This document shows positions 1 to 8,411 of a DNA stretch of 64,000 bases, in pieces. The notes below the pieces were generated by a model. That model saw only the letters and a list, made by a program, of their open reading frames with translations, was not told the DNA's origin and searched no databases. The position numbers and the translations under genes were made by a program. Numbering within the stretch: the first letter of the stretch is position 1; each line of letters opens with the position of its first letter. Source of the DNA: Leptospira kobayashii (GTDB taxonomy: Bacteria; Spirochaetota; Leptospiria; Leptospirales; Leptospiraceae); the NCBI RefSeq assembly GCF_003114835.2, contig NZ_AP025028.1:1454001-1518000 (forward strand), written 5' to 3'.

Positions 1-665
1 GACTTAGCGCGACACCTAGCCATGAATTGTTTCAATTGGCAGGAGTATTCATCATCTTGGCTGCGTTATTCGACGGCTTTGACGGAATGGCGGCAAGAGC
101 ATTGGATTGTACATCCGAACTTGGAGCCGACTTGGACAGTTTGGCCGACCTAACTACTTTCGGAATCGCTCCCGGATTTTTAACATACAAAATGTTTTTG
201 GACGAATACAAAATCGATCTTTTCGGAAGGCCTGATATGTTTCCTGTGGGAATGTTGATCGCTGCATTATTCCCCATTTGTGCGGCATACAGACTTGCAA
301 GATTCAATGTAGCTCATGATCCGGGATCTTTTCACGGACTTCCTTCTCCCGTCGCAGGAGTAGTTGTGGGGATTTTCCCTCTTGTTTTCCGAGTGGAGCA
401 GGTTCCGAAACTTGTGGCAATTGCCTTCTTTATTTGCACGGCGCTTCTTATGGTATCAACCATCCGTTACTCCAAACCTCAGGTAGCAATCCGTGGAATC
501 TTCACTTGGAAAAGAATGGCTTTTGCTCTCGGCGGGCTCGCGCTACTGGTGTTAGCTGTTGGGATTTCGAAATGGCCGCATTTTCTGTACGGGGCTGTCG
601 GGTTCTATGTGTTTTCCGGGATCGTTTCCTTTGTGATTCATACCATCCAAGAACTACGTGTTTAA
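1..665 (+). CDS. pssA: CDP-diacylglycerol-serine O-phosphatidyltransferase, 5' end cut by window
   Basis: The frame is open from base 3 to the TAA at 663-665, so the start lies before the window. The product is an integral membrane enzyme joining serine to CDP-diacylglycerol to make phosphatidylserine, the precursor of phosphatidylethanolamine. The full CDP-alcohol phosphotransferase signature DG-x2-AR-x8-G-x3-D-x3-D is encoded at about 81-149. The following LDSLAD-x3-FG-x2-P run is typical of the PssA branch rather than PgsA. Several hydrophobic helices follow (LIAALFPICAAYRLARF, a Val-rich helix, and two near the C-terminus). Confidence is high for the family and good for serine specificity. 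Confidence 0.88.
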   Translation, partial: LSATPSHELFQLAGVFIILAALFDGFDGMAARALDCTSELGADLDSLADLTTFGIAPGFLTYKMFLDEYKIDLFGRPDMFPVGMLIAALFPICAAYRLARFNVAHDPGSFHGLPSPVAGVVVGIFPLVFRVEQVPKLVAIAFFICTALLMVSTIRYSKPQVAIRGIFTWKRMAFALGGLALLVLAVGISKWPHFLYGAVGFYVFSGIVSFVIHTIQELRV

Positions 666-746
666 TTCGAATCTTGCGACTGATTTAAAAAGATTCTCCA
701 TATAAAACGTTTGATTTTTTGAAATAAGGATCATAAAAAAAGAGCA

Positions 747-1703
747 ATGAAAATCAAGTTTTGGGGAGTAAGGGGTTCAATTGGTTCACCGATTCGTCCT
801 ACCGGAGTTAAGCAAAAAATCGAAAAGATTTTGTCTTTAGCGAGCCCCACCGATATCCAAAACGAACAAAGTATCCGCAAGTTTTTAAATTCACTCAGTT
901 TTTCCGCATCATCAACTTACGGTGGTAATACGACTTGTGTTGAAATCCGAGACAAGGACGATAACCTGATCATCATAGACGGAGGCACCGGACTTCGCGA
1001 GTTGGGAAATTCCATTATGCCGTCCGAATTCGGAAAAGGCGGAGGGCATGCTCACTGGATTCTTACGCATACGCATTGGGATCATATCCAAGGGATTCCT
1101 TTTTTTGTTCCTTTGTTTCTTCCCGGAAATCATTTTGAATTTCATTCTTCCTTTGAAGACATGGAAGATCGGTTAAAGTATCAATTCGTATTCAGCCATT
1201 TTCCTGTATCCTTCGATCATTATGCCGCAAACAAAATGTTTCATTATGAAGAAGAAGGAAAAGAAGTTCAATTAGGTCCTCATATCACTGCGTTCAGCAA
1301 GGCGGTCCGTCATCCGGGAGGGAGCTTTTCCTACCGGTTTACGGAAAACGGAAAGTCCATCATCTTCGCATCCGATGCGGAGTTTAACTTGGATGAAATG
1401 GAAAATATAGACACTTATATTGATTATTTCAGAGATGCGGAGATCCTTGTTTTCGATACTCAATATACATTTGAAGAGTCCTTGCAAAAGATCGATTGGG
1501 GTCATAGTTCCGCTTCCATCGCAACGGATATTGCACTTCGTGCCAAAGTAAAAAAACTAATCATGTTCCATCACGATCCTTCCTATGATGATGACAAATT
1601 GGATTTGGTTTATTTACGTGCATTGAAATACAAAGAGATGTTTGACCCCCATGGCAAACTAGAAATCATTATGGCTCATGAAAGTTTAGAATTGGAGATA
1701 TAA
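747..1703 (+). CDS. Metallo-beta-lactamase-fold hydrolase
   Basis: The 318-residue protein begins MKIKFWGVRGSIGSP, typical of a bacterial subgroup of MBL-fold hydrolases. It carries the metal motif HTHWDH (about residues 109-114), then a FASDAEF strand with the bridging Asp and a late HHDPSYDDD motif supplying the last histidines. The fold binds two metal ions and hydrolyses phosphodiester, ester or thioester bonds; the substrate here cannot be read from sequence. No signal peptide is seen, so it is probably cytoplasmic. It ends one base before the GTG of glpK, suggesting cotranscription. An 81-base gap separates it from pssA. Function beyond the superfamily is unknown. Confidence 0.8.
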   Translation: MKIKFWGVRGSIGSPIRPTGVKQKIEKILSLASPTDIQNEQSIRKFLNSLSFSASSTYGGNTTCVEIRDKDDNLIIIDGGTGLRELGNSIMPSEFGKGGGHAHWILTHTHWDHIQGIPFFVPLFLPGNHFEFHSSFEDMEDRLKYQFVFSHFPVSFDHYAANKMFHYEEEGKEVQLGPHITAFSKAVRHPGGSFSYRFTENGKSIIFASDAEFNLDEMENIDTYIDYFRDAEILVFDTQYTFEESLQKIDWGHSSASIATDIALRAKVKKLIMFHHDPSYDDDKLDLVYLRALKYKEMFDPHGKLEIIMAHESLELEI

Positions 1704-1704
1704 A

Positions 1705-3201
1705 GTGGCAAAAAAAGAATATATCATCGGAATTGATGCAGGCACTACCGGGATTCGTACATTCTGTTTTAATGATAAAGGAAAAGTGATCGCTTCCGCT
1801 TACCAAGAATTCAAACAACATTATCCTAAACCGGGTTGGGTGGAACATGACCCGGAAGAAATCTGGGCCAAAACACAAAAACTCATCGGAGATGTGATCA
1901 AATCGGCGGATTTGAATCCGAAAGATGCGATTGCCATCGGAATCACGAACCAAAGAGAAACTTCCGTTGTTTGGGATCGCAAAACGGGAAAGCCTATTTA
2001 TAATGCGATCGTTTGGCAATGCCGACGAACATCTGATATATGCAATAATTTGAAAAAACAAAGTCTTGAGTCCAATTTCAGGAACAAGACGGGCCTCGTT
2101 CTTGACGCTTATTTTTCCGGAACCAAAATTCAATGGATTTTGGACAATGTGAAGGGAGCTCGCGCGAAAGCGGAAAGAGGGGACTTACAATTCGGAACGA
2201 TCGACACTTGGTTGTTGTACAAACTCACCAACCACAAAGAACATAAAACGGATCATACAAACGCATCCCGTACTTTATTATTCAATATTCAAACCAAGGA
2301 ATGGGATGAAGAACTATGTGAAATTTTACGGGTTCCCAGTGCGATTCTCCCCCAAGCATTCAATTCCAAAAATCTTTTCGGTCATACATCAGGTGTAAAA
2401 TCCCTGCCGGACGGTATCCCTATTTCTTCGTTAGTCGGTGACCAACAGGGAGCTCTCTTCGGTCAACTCTGTACGGAACCGGGAGAAGCAAAGAATACAT
2501 ACGGAACCGGTTGCTTTTTTCTATTCAATGTGGGGGACGAATTTAGAATCTCTAACCAAGGTTTGATTACCACTTTGGCATTAGGCCCGGAAGGCAAAAC
2601 AGTTTATTGTTTGGAAGGTTCTGTATTTATCGGAGGAGCAGTGGTTCAGTTTCTACGGGACAATTTGGAATTTTTCGAATACTCCAAGGATTCCGAAAAA
2701 CTGGTCAAAGCATTGAAAACAAAGGATGAAATCGTATTTGTTCCTGCATTCGCAGGACTTGGTGCGCCTCACTGGGATCAGGAAGCGAGAGGCGCCATCT
2801 TCGGATTGTCCAGAGATACGACTCCTGCACAAATCACTCGTGCCGCATTGAAAGCGATCGCACTTCAGTCTTATGAACTCGCGCATGCCATGGAAAGGGA
2901 AACTGGCAAACCTCTTAAATTTTTAAGAGTGGATGGAGGAGCTACAGCCAATCAGTGGTTGATGCAGTTTCAAGCGGATATTTTAGGCACTCGTGTGATT
3001 CGCCCGCAAAACGTAGATACTACGGTGCTTGGTGCCGCCTACTTAGCGGGCTTGGAACGAGGGTTCTTTAAAAACGTAGCCGCTTTGAAAAAACTGGAAA
3101 CTAAAAATACTCAATTCGAGCCTAAGATGAAAGAGTCGGAGAGAAAAGAGGAAATCACCCGTTGGAATGATGCGATTCGCAGGGTTAAAACCGTTCAATA
3201 A
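1705..3201 (+). CDS. glpK: Glycerol kinase
   Basis: At 498 residues this is the normal length for GlpK, which phosphorylates glycerol with ATP to sn-glycerol 3-phosphate for lipid synthesis or catabolism. The N-terminal FGGY-kinase phosphate loop reads IDAGTTGIRTFCFN. ITNQRETSVVWDR, the substrate segment AIVWQCRRTSD, GDQQGALFGQLC and the C-terminal RVDGGATANQWLMQFQADI are family hallmarks. The start is GTG at 1705, one base after the upstream stop. No glpF or glpD adjoins. The 3' end overlaps a convergent gene by seven bases. Confidence 0.95.
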   Translation: MAKKEYIIGIDAGTTGIRTFCFNDKGKVIASAYQEFKQHYPKPGWVEHDPEEIWAKTQKLIGDVIKSADLNPKDAIAIGITNQRETSVVWDRKTGKPIYNAIVWQCRRTSDICNNLKKQSLESNFRNKTGLVLDAYFSGTKIQWILDNVKGARAKAERGDLQFGTIDTWLLYKLTNHKEHKTDHTNASRTLLFNIQTKEWDEELCEILRVPSAILPQAFNSKNLFGHTSGVKSLPDGIPISSLVGDQQGALFGQLCTEPGEAKNTYGTGCFFLFNVGDEFRISNQGLITTLALGPEGKTVYCLEGSVFIGGAVVQFLRDNLEFFEYSKDSEKLVKALKTKDEIVFVPAFAGLGAPHWDQEARGAIFGLSRDTTPAQITRAALKAIALQSYELAHAMERETGKPLKFLRVDGGATANQWLMQFQADILGTRVIRPQNVDTTVLGAAYLAGLERGFFKNVAALKKLETKNTQFEPKMKESERKEEITRWNDAIRRVKTVQ

Positions 3202-4346
3202 TCAAACCATTGTAAGGTGAACTCGAAATCCTTTCTTTCCTTTGTGATTCCGCCTCCGATTACCGCTAGGCCCGTGGGAAAAAAAGGAATCTCGAGGACG
3301 AGTTCGGGTGGAAGTCTGTGAAACTCATAGACTTCCAAATCTTTCCTGGATAAAGACCAATCAAATCTTAAACAATCGATCCATTCCTTTGTCTTGAAAA
3401 ACAGTTTGGTTTTTGTGCATCCCAGAAATTCCACATAAGGATTTGATTTCCATAATTTGAATTTTTGCGAGTCTTCCAAATCCAAAGAGATTTGATTTTC
3501 CGTTTCGTCTTCTCCGGAAGGAATCCGGTAAGTAAAGATATTCCCTTCTTCAAAATAAATATTTCTGGAAAACCTTCTGTAGACTTCGGTTTCCATTTTT
3601 TCTACAAAACCTTCTCCTTCCTTTGGTTCCATGGCAGGAGAGTCTAAAATCATTTGAAATTTGTTTTTGGAAACCGACTTTTGCAGTACATCTTTTACCG
3701 GTTTGGAAAGTTTGGGTAATTCGAATTTGATAATCCTTTCTTCAAAGGAAGAGATGAAACTTTGCAGAAACGGTCCGTGTATGAGCGGAATGATTTCTGC
3801 CGTGAACATACTGCTACTTAGAAATTTTGCAAACTCCGGTTCATGAGTGAATAAGTTGGAAACGATTTTATATTCTTCTTCCGGTTTTCCTGAATAAAGA
3901 ATTCGAACCAGTCGGAATAAAAAATTTTTATTTGTCCGATCGAAATAGAGTTCTTCTATTTTGGCGTTTACTTCTTCTTCCGAATAATTCGGATTCACTA
4001 TATCTCTTAGGGAAAGATATTTGGATTGCCCGTATTTTGTTCGCTTTATCTTTGTTAGAAGGATTTTTCTTGCACCGGTGCTTCCCCCGATTTGGGTTTC
4101 GCCTGTTTCCGGTTTCGGGTTCAGATAACTCGGAGTGTAAATTGCATGAGTTGGGAAATGGACTCGGTTCCAGTCGACTGAATACAAAAATTTAGGAATG
4201 AGAATCGGTTCGCTATGGAGAGAGGGAAGTTCCGTTATCTTTGATTTTGGAAAATCGTAAAAAGGAACTCGTGTGGATTGAATTCTTGCTACTGAGTTCG
4301 GTGTAGCAAAAAAGAAATGGTAGTTTTTTCCTTCTTTGTGGATCAA
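3195..4346 (-). CDS. Conserved hypothetical protein, about 383 aa
   Basis: I do not recognise this family. The frame reads from a TTG at 4346, or from another TTG at 4397, to the stop at 3195. I prefer 4346 because its TTG overlaps the TGA of the upstream small gene in a four-base TTGA junction, as expected for translational coupling. The protein is soluble-looking, rich in Phe, Lys and Glu, without signal peptide or membrane helices. Segments such as ELPKLSKPVKDVLQKSVSKNKFQMIL look helical, and the C-terminus (LPPELVLEIPFFPTGLAVIGGGI) looks beta-rich. It converges on glpK with a seven-base overlap and no visible terminator between them. Confidence 0.6.
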   Translation of the reverse strand: MIHKEGKNYHFFFATPNSVARIQSTRVPFYDFPKSKITELPSLHSEPILIPKFLYSVDWNRVHFPTHAIYTPSYLNPKPETGETQIGGSTGARKILLTKIKRTKYGQSKYLSLRDIVNPNYSEEEVNAKIEELYFDRTNKNFLFRLVRILYSGKPEEEYKIVSNLFTHEPEFAKFLSSSMFTAEIIPLIHGPFLQSFISSFEERIIKFELPKLSKPVKDVLQKSVSKNKFQMILDSPAMEPKEGEGFVEKMETEVYRRFSRNIYFEEGNIFTYRIPSGEDETENQISLDLEDSQKFKLWKSNPYVEFLGCTKTKLFFKTKEWIDCLRFDWSLSRKDLEVYEFHRLPPELVLEIPFFPTGLAVIGGGITKERKDFEFTLQWFDY

Positions 4347-4585
4347 GAACTTGATTTTTTCAATTTTTTCTGAATTTTGATTCTGAATTTTTCCCAATGA
4401 TAATCGACTTTCAATTCTTCTAATTCTTTCTCCACACCGAAACGTAAAAAATCGAAAATTTCTGTATGATCCATTCCCACTATAGCGGATAGATCCGCGA
4501 TGACTCTTTCCAGTCTCCGTGCATCACGGTCGCTGAGTGAAAAGGTATTCATCAATTCTGTTTCAAATTCTGTTAATCGGATCAA
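4343..4585 (-). CDS. Small conserved hypothetical protein, 80 aa
   Basis: This is a short acidic/basic helical protein starting with TTG at 4585; an internal ATG at 4552 is the alternative start. The segment LSDRDARRLERVIADLSAIVGMDHTEIFDFLRFGVEKELEEL looks like two or three amphipathic helices. No enzyme motif or signal peptide is present. Its stop overlaps the preferred TTG start of the larger unknown gene downstream, so the two are probably translated together and may act together. Function is unknown. Confidence 0.55.
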   Translation of the reverse strand: MIRLTEFETELMNTFSLSDRDARRLERVIADLSAIVGMDHTEIFDFLRFGVEKELEELKVDYHWEKFRIKIQKKLKKSSS

Positions 4586-4602
4586 GATCTTACCAAATAA
4601 AC

Positions 4603-5769
4603 TTAGAAAGCGGCGACTAGTATCGTCTCTATCTCATTTTTCGGTAATTCTCTGGGAAGGCAATCTAGAAACGGATAAGTCGCAGCAAGAGTTGCAATTC
4701 CGGGAAGATCGATTTTTTTCACTTCATACTCGGATAATCTTTGTGGGATTCTGAGTTCCAGATAAATCTTTCTGATTCCCTCTACCGCTTTGATCGCAGC
4801 CTCGATGACCGAAATATTGGAAACATCTTCGTCCAAAGCTCTCGCGATCATTACGTATTTACCTGCGGAGGAGGTGAGGTTGTATTCCATCACATGGGGA
4901 AGTAGGATCGACATGGCTTGAAATATATCAAGATTAGTAACAGTTGTTACTGCGAGTGATAACGCATAACAGAGTCCGAGGGAACTTGTGGATTGTGCGA
5001 TTCCTGCAAGTAAACTTGCCGCATAAATCGAGTTTTTGGGACCCAGGTTACGAGGTTCCCGGATGGCGGGCACAATGTTTTTGGAAATCAATTCGATGGC
5101 ACGCAGTGCAGTGGAAGAAGTGATTTCGTTTGCGTATTTGGAAAGAATACTGTCTACTGCTGCGGATAGGATGGCGATCCCCGTTTTCGCAGTTTCCGTA
5201 GAGGACATACCGGCACCGATTTTCGGATCGGATACGACTAGTTCGGGGAAAGCCCATTCGTGCGCGAAGTACTTTCTATTCTTGTCCTTATCATCCACAA
5301 CCGAAAAGAAAGGAGAACATTCGTTTCCCAGGAGCGGTTTGGTGGGAACGACGATGACGGGAAGGCCCCTTTTTTTTAATTGTTTTTTGCCAACTAATAG
5401 CTCTTCTGCGAATAGATCGTTTGTAGCAAGAAGTGCAGCCGCTTTACCGGCATTAATCGACTCGAAAGAGCCGTAAGCTACGACACAATCTGCATTTGAT
5501 ATGCGGAGGAAATGGGCAGTGGAGTCCAGATCTTTGAAATGAACTTTATCGACGATATCATCGAAGATGATCACTCCTTCCGAGTGTTTTTCCAAACTGG
5601 TTTTGATGATGGATAATTCTTCCGCGTTTTCGAGTTCTTTCTGAGTTGCTATCAGCACAACTCTGGTGCCTATGTTTTTAACAAAGGAACCTAGTTTATA
5701 ACCGCAGTCGATTTCGAAGTGAATTTTCGGGGGAAATTGGAAGTTGATCCATTCCGGGAGGACTGGCAT
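4603..5769 (-). CDS. Iron-containing alcohol dehydrogenase homologue lacking all metal ligands
   Basis: The 388-residue protein aligns by eye along its whole length with group III (iron) alcohol dehydrogenases such as Zymomonas AdhB: an N-terminal nucleotide-binding half, then ASLLAGIA and ILLPHVMEYN in the helical half. The four catalytic-metal ligands (Asp, His, His, His) are replaced by Ala199, Ala203, Tyr268 and Ile282. The NAD loop GGGS is AYGS, and the usual TTAGT-x-SE is TKPLLGNE. The frame is intact and the start has a perfect AGGAGG at about 5773-5778, so it is expressed as a normal gene. It is best called a pseudoenzyme; a structural or regulatory role is possible but unproven. Confidence 0.8.
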   Translation of the reverse strand: MPVLPEWINFQFPPKIHFEIDCGYKLGSFVKNIGTRVVLIATQKELENAEELSIIKTSLEKHSEGVIIFDDIVDKVHFKDLDSTAHFLRISNADCVVAYGSFESINAGKAAALLATNDLFAEELLVGKKQLKKRGLPVIVVPTKPLLGNECSPFFSVVDDKDKNRKYFAHEWAFPELVVSDPKIGAGMSSTETAKTGIAILSAAVDSILSKYANEITSSTALRAIELISKNIVPAIREPRNLGPKNSIYAASLLAGIAQSTSSLGLCYALSLAVTTVTNLDIFQAMSILLPHVMEYNLTSSAGKYVMIARALDEDVSNISVIEAAIKAVEGIRKIYLELRIPQRLSEYEVKKIDLPGIATLAATYPFLDCLPRELPKNEIETILVAAF

Positions 5770-5826
5770 ACGTCCTCCTAAGTATAACTAAGTAAAGGTG
5801 GCAGAATCCGCAAAGAGGACAAATTG

Positions 5827-5852
5827 AAAGGACCCCTCACCACCTGTCCTTT
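5827..5852 (-). terminator. Hairpin directly after flgM, possible weak terminator
   Basis: The arms AAAGGAC (5827-5833) and GTCCTTT (5846-5852) are perfect inverted repeats around a 12-base loop, abutting the flgM stop. Read on the minus strand the tract after the stem is only TTTCAATTTG, so termination would be weak. The T-run fits better on the plus strand. A second, mutually exclusive pairing (AGGTGG near 5796 with CCACCT near 5840) is possible. Confidence 0.35.
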
Positions 5853-6179
5853 TTACAGTTGTCCTAAAAATGTAGAAGCAATTTGGTCGGAAATTTTATC
5901 CAACATGTCGTTGGAAAGATTATCATAATCTCCGTTCTTTAAACGATCTTTAACTGCCTTGATTTTTTCCGTGCGGTCTTCTTCAGGAGGAGCACTTACG
6001 ATCTGTTTTGCGATTTGTTTCACTTCAGATTGTAATTTTGCCTCCGTTGCAAGTTTTTTAGCCGCATCAGAGATCGAAATTGTGTCTACCGGACCGTTAG
6101 ATTCTGTTTTGGAAGTAGCAGCAGTCTTTTTAGGTTCATAACCGTAACCACCAACTCTCCCTATTTTATCTACGTTCAT
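5853..6179 (-). CDS. flgM: FlgM-like anti-sigma-28 factor
   Basis: FlgM binds and holds the flagellar sigma factor FliA until the hook is complete. This 108-residue protein has an unstructured Lys/Thr-rich N-terminus, the FlgM-type DTISISDAAKKL segment near residues 40-51, and a C-terminal sigma-binding-like region (R-TEKIKAVKDRLKNGDYDNLSNDMLDKISDQIAS). An upstream in-frame TTG at 6203 would add eight residues, but ATG 6179 has AGAGGA ideally spaced before it. The gene sits just after rsmI on the same strand. The assignment rests on pattern, not a search. A sigma-28-like promoter lies 6 kb away before the flaA-like gene. Confidence 0.7.
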   Translation of the reverse strand: MNVDKIGRVGGYGYEPKKTAATSKTESNGPVDTISISDAAKKLATEAKLQSEVKQIAKQIVSAPPEEDRTEKIKAVKDRLKNGDYDNLSNDMLDKISDQIASTFLGQL

Positions 6180-6199
6180 ACTATTTGTCCTCTTTCGAT

Positions 6200-6922
6200 T
6201 CAAGTATCGGAGATTATGGAAAATCCCTTAAGCGTTTTTTTTCGTAAATTCAGGAGAAATACGAACTCACCCTTCGCAACAGGAGGATTTTCCAAAAGTT
6301 CCTTTGGATTGGCATAATAACGTATTTCCTCGAATGTCTTTGTCAATTCTCTTCCTACCAGAATTTCATTTTCGGGAAAAAGTTCCAAAAGCATAGGATA
6401 AAGGCGGGGTAATTTGTGGACGGATTCGTAAAAAACGACCAATCCTTCTATTTTTCCGGCTTCTTCCAGCTCCTTTCTCTTTTTGCCCGGCTTTTCCGAT
6501 AAAAATCCTAAGAATAAAGTAGGATTTACCTGAAATCCGGAAACGGAGAGTAGGGCAGTGAGTGCGGAAGCACCCGGAACCGGTACAACGGAAAAACCTT
6601 TCTCCCTTGCGATCCGTACCAAATGGGAGCCTGGATCGGAAACTCCCGGTGTTCCTGCATCCGATACAAGTGCGTAGGATTTGCCTTCTTTCATACCTTG
6701 CATCAATGGAGCGTAAGGTGTTTCGGAGGAATCTTTATAAACCGGGTAGACTTTTGCGTTCACACCTAGTTTGGAAAAAAGCTTTCTGGTTTCGGAAAGA
6801 GATTCGCAATAAACCGCTTCCACGGAATTCCAAACTTCAATCGCCCGTGCGGTGACGTCTCCCAGGTTTCCAATGGGGGTCGCCACTACGTAAAGACATC
6901 CTTTTTCGGTATTACGGGCCAA
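6200..6922 (-). CDS. rsmI: 16S rRNA (cytidine1402-2'-O)-methyltransferase
   Basis: RsmI uses SAM to 2'-O-methylate C1402 of 16S rRNA in the decoding centre. The sequence has the tetrapyrrole-methylase-fold signature LYVVATPIGNLGDVTARA at the N-terminus, then ALVSDAGTPGVSDPG, VPVPGASALTALLSVSGF, VFYESVHKLP and VGRELTKTFEE, all RsmI hallmarks. The start is TTG 6922 (MARNTEKGCLYVV...), giving 240 residues and an 11-base overlap with the upstream lipoprotein gene. Longer in-frame extensions run through that gene's Cys-rich tail and are not plausible. It is somewhat shorter at the C-terminus than the E. coli enzyme. Confidence 0.92.
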   Translation of the reverse strand: MARNTEKGCLYVVATPIGNLGDVTARAIEVWNSVEAVYCESLSETRKLFSKLGVNAKVYPVYKDSSETPYAPLMQGMKEGKSYALVSDAGTPGVSDPGSHLVRIAREKGFSVVPVPGASALTALLSVSGFQVNPTLFLGFLSEKPGKKRKELEEAGKIEGLVVFYESVHKLPRLYPMLLELFPENEILVGRELTKTFEEIRYYANPKELLENPPVAKGEFVFLLNLRKKTLKGFSIISDT

Positions 6923-7676
6923 TGAACTGACACCCTGGGGGTTTGGAACCGGAAGGACAGGGGCAACCCAATGTTTCTTTTCCCGCAACCAAACAGGGAT
7001 TGCAGGCACTTCCCAGAGGGCAGGCACTTGGGGTTCCGCAGCCGGAAATGGCACAAGCAGTGTTTGTATTGCAACCGGTATTGGCCGGACAAAGTGAGAG
7101 AGGGGAAACTCCCAACCCTTGGGCTACCATTTCATAACCACCGGAACAGTTGGAGACACTCGCAGAAGGGTTGGAAATCAAGCCATTGGCAAGGAAGGAA
7201 CGAAGGGTGAAATTATAAATCTGGCATTTTTGAAACGGATACACTCCTGGGGGAGGAACCTGGTAACGGATTCTTTTGGTAATTATATTTTTGGAATCCG
7301 TAGAGTTTTGAAACGGCAAATGAGGAAAACTGGGTTGTACCCCATCCTCCAACCACTCCCCGGAAATCGTTTGAATGATGGCGGGTGTAGCAGTCGTAAT
7401 ATAGAGATTATAACCTTGGAATTGAGGTTCTCTATTGGTTACATAATAACGAACTAAAAATTCCGGGCGGGGATTGGCATTAAAGTTCTGGGCATCCAAT
7501 TCAAAATTGTCGGTGATATTGCTATTTACAGCGACTACTGCCAGAATTTGGGGAACGCCCGGAGGTACTAAAAAAATAAAAGGAGCAACCGGAGTATCCG
7601 TATTGGTTCCACAGCTAAAAAAGGAAAGAAAGGAAAAGCTGATTAGATATAATGGATATGAGAGGGTGCGGCGCAT
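6912..7676 (-). CDS. Lipoprotein with Cys-rich tail
   Basis: The ATG at 7676 begins MRRTLSYPLYLISFSFLSFFSC, a short basic n-region, hydrophobic core and spirochaetal-type lipobox with Cys22; a TTG at 7697 would add seven residues and spoil the signal. The mature protein starts with a beta-rich domain (LVRYYVTNREPQFQGYNLYI, FTLRSFLANGLISNPSASVSNC) reminiscent of a fibronectin III-like fold. It ends in about 60 residues with closely spaced cysteines (TGCNTNTACAISGCGTPSAC). The tail may form disulfides in the periplasm or on the surface. Function unknown. Only 40 bases separate it from the divergent gene at 7717, so both promoters lie there. Confidence 0.7.
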   Translation of the reverse strand: MRRTLSYPLYLISFSFLSFFSCGTNTDTPVAPFIFLVPPGVPQILAVVAVNSNITDNFELDAQNFNANPRPEFLVRYYVTNREPQFQGYNLYITTATPAIIQTISGEWLEDGVQPSFPHLPFQNSTDSKNIITKRIRYQVPPPGVYPFQKCQIYNFTLRSFLANGLISNPSASVSNCSGGYEMVAQGLGVSPLSLCPANTGCNTNTACAISGCGTPSACPLGSACNPCLVAGKETLGCPCPSGSKPPGCQFIGP

Positions 7677-7716
7677 GTAAAAAACGTTCCCTCCCACGAT
7701 TTTAGGAATTCAATCT

Positions 7717-8409
7717 ATGGGAATCCAAAAAAAAATACTCTATTCAGCTTTCGTAGCACTCATTCTGTTCTTTGTCGCTTTGCTTTTTACTTTCCGTGAT
7801 GATGAAGCGGAAAAAGAGAAAAAAGACAAAAAATCCAAAGCTCTTTCTTATTTGTTGGGAGGCGGTCCCAAAGGAAAAACAAACAATCCGCTTGGGGTGA
7901 GGGGCGAAGATGCGGAATCCATCTTCGACTCGGATTATTACAAAGCCGGAGGGATGAAATACGAGGAAGAATCCAAAGTCGCAAACAATTCAGGCGACGG
8001 AGAGATCCCTATCAATCCACAAACCGGCAAACCGTATCCACCCGAGGCTATGGAGACATTTGACGAACTACGGGAACTTTTTCCGGACAACGATTTGATT
8101 CCCAAACGTTTGACTCCCGAACTCAAAGCGCAACAGGAACAACACGGGCAAAAATTGGCGCAGGCCACAACAGCAGTGTTTGGCGGCAATCCTCCCGCAT
8201 CGGATGTTCAATTTTATTATTCTCATGTGAAAAAACAAGGGAACGATCGAATGGAGATCATCAATTATCTGATTGAGAGCCAAGGCGGGGAAGATGCCGA
8301 AATGGACAAAAAATTCCAGGAAATACTAACTAACATTAAATTTCAGAACGAACAAGTGGATCGGGAAATGGAAGCCGCCTATAACAAAGCGGGCATTCCT
8401 CTCCCTTAA
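7717..8409 (+). CDS. Membrane-anchored hypothetical protein, 230 aa
   Basis: I do not recognise the family. Residues 1-27 form a single N-terminal membrane helix (KKILYSAFVALILFFVALLFTF). A highly charged Lys/Glu linker follows, then a Gly/Pro-rich stretch and a C-terminal helical region (residues about 150-225: QFYYSHVKKQGNDRMEIINYLIESQ...). The layout suggests an inner-membrane anchor with a periplasmic domain. It is transcribed divergently from the Cys-rich lipoprotein and ends two bases before the stop of convergent nadE. Confidence 0.6.
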   Translation: MGIQKKILYSAFVALILFFVALLFTFRDDEAEKEKKDKKSKALSYLLGGGPKGKTNNPLGVRGEDAESIFDSDYYKAGGMKYEEESKVANNSGDGEIPINPQTGKPYPPEAMETFDELRELFPDNDLIPKRLTPELKAQQEQHGQKLAQATTAVFGGNPPASDVQFYYSHVKKQGNDRMEIINYLIESQGGEDAEMDKKFQEILTNIKFQNEQVDREMEAAYNKAGIPLP

Positions 8410-8411
8410 AT

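Noticed and set aside
6922..7054. Longer N-terminus for RsmI starting near 7054
   Set aside because: The extension runs antiframe through the lipoprotein's Cys-rich tail and has no family similarity; the TTG at 6922 gives the normal beginning.
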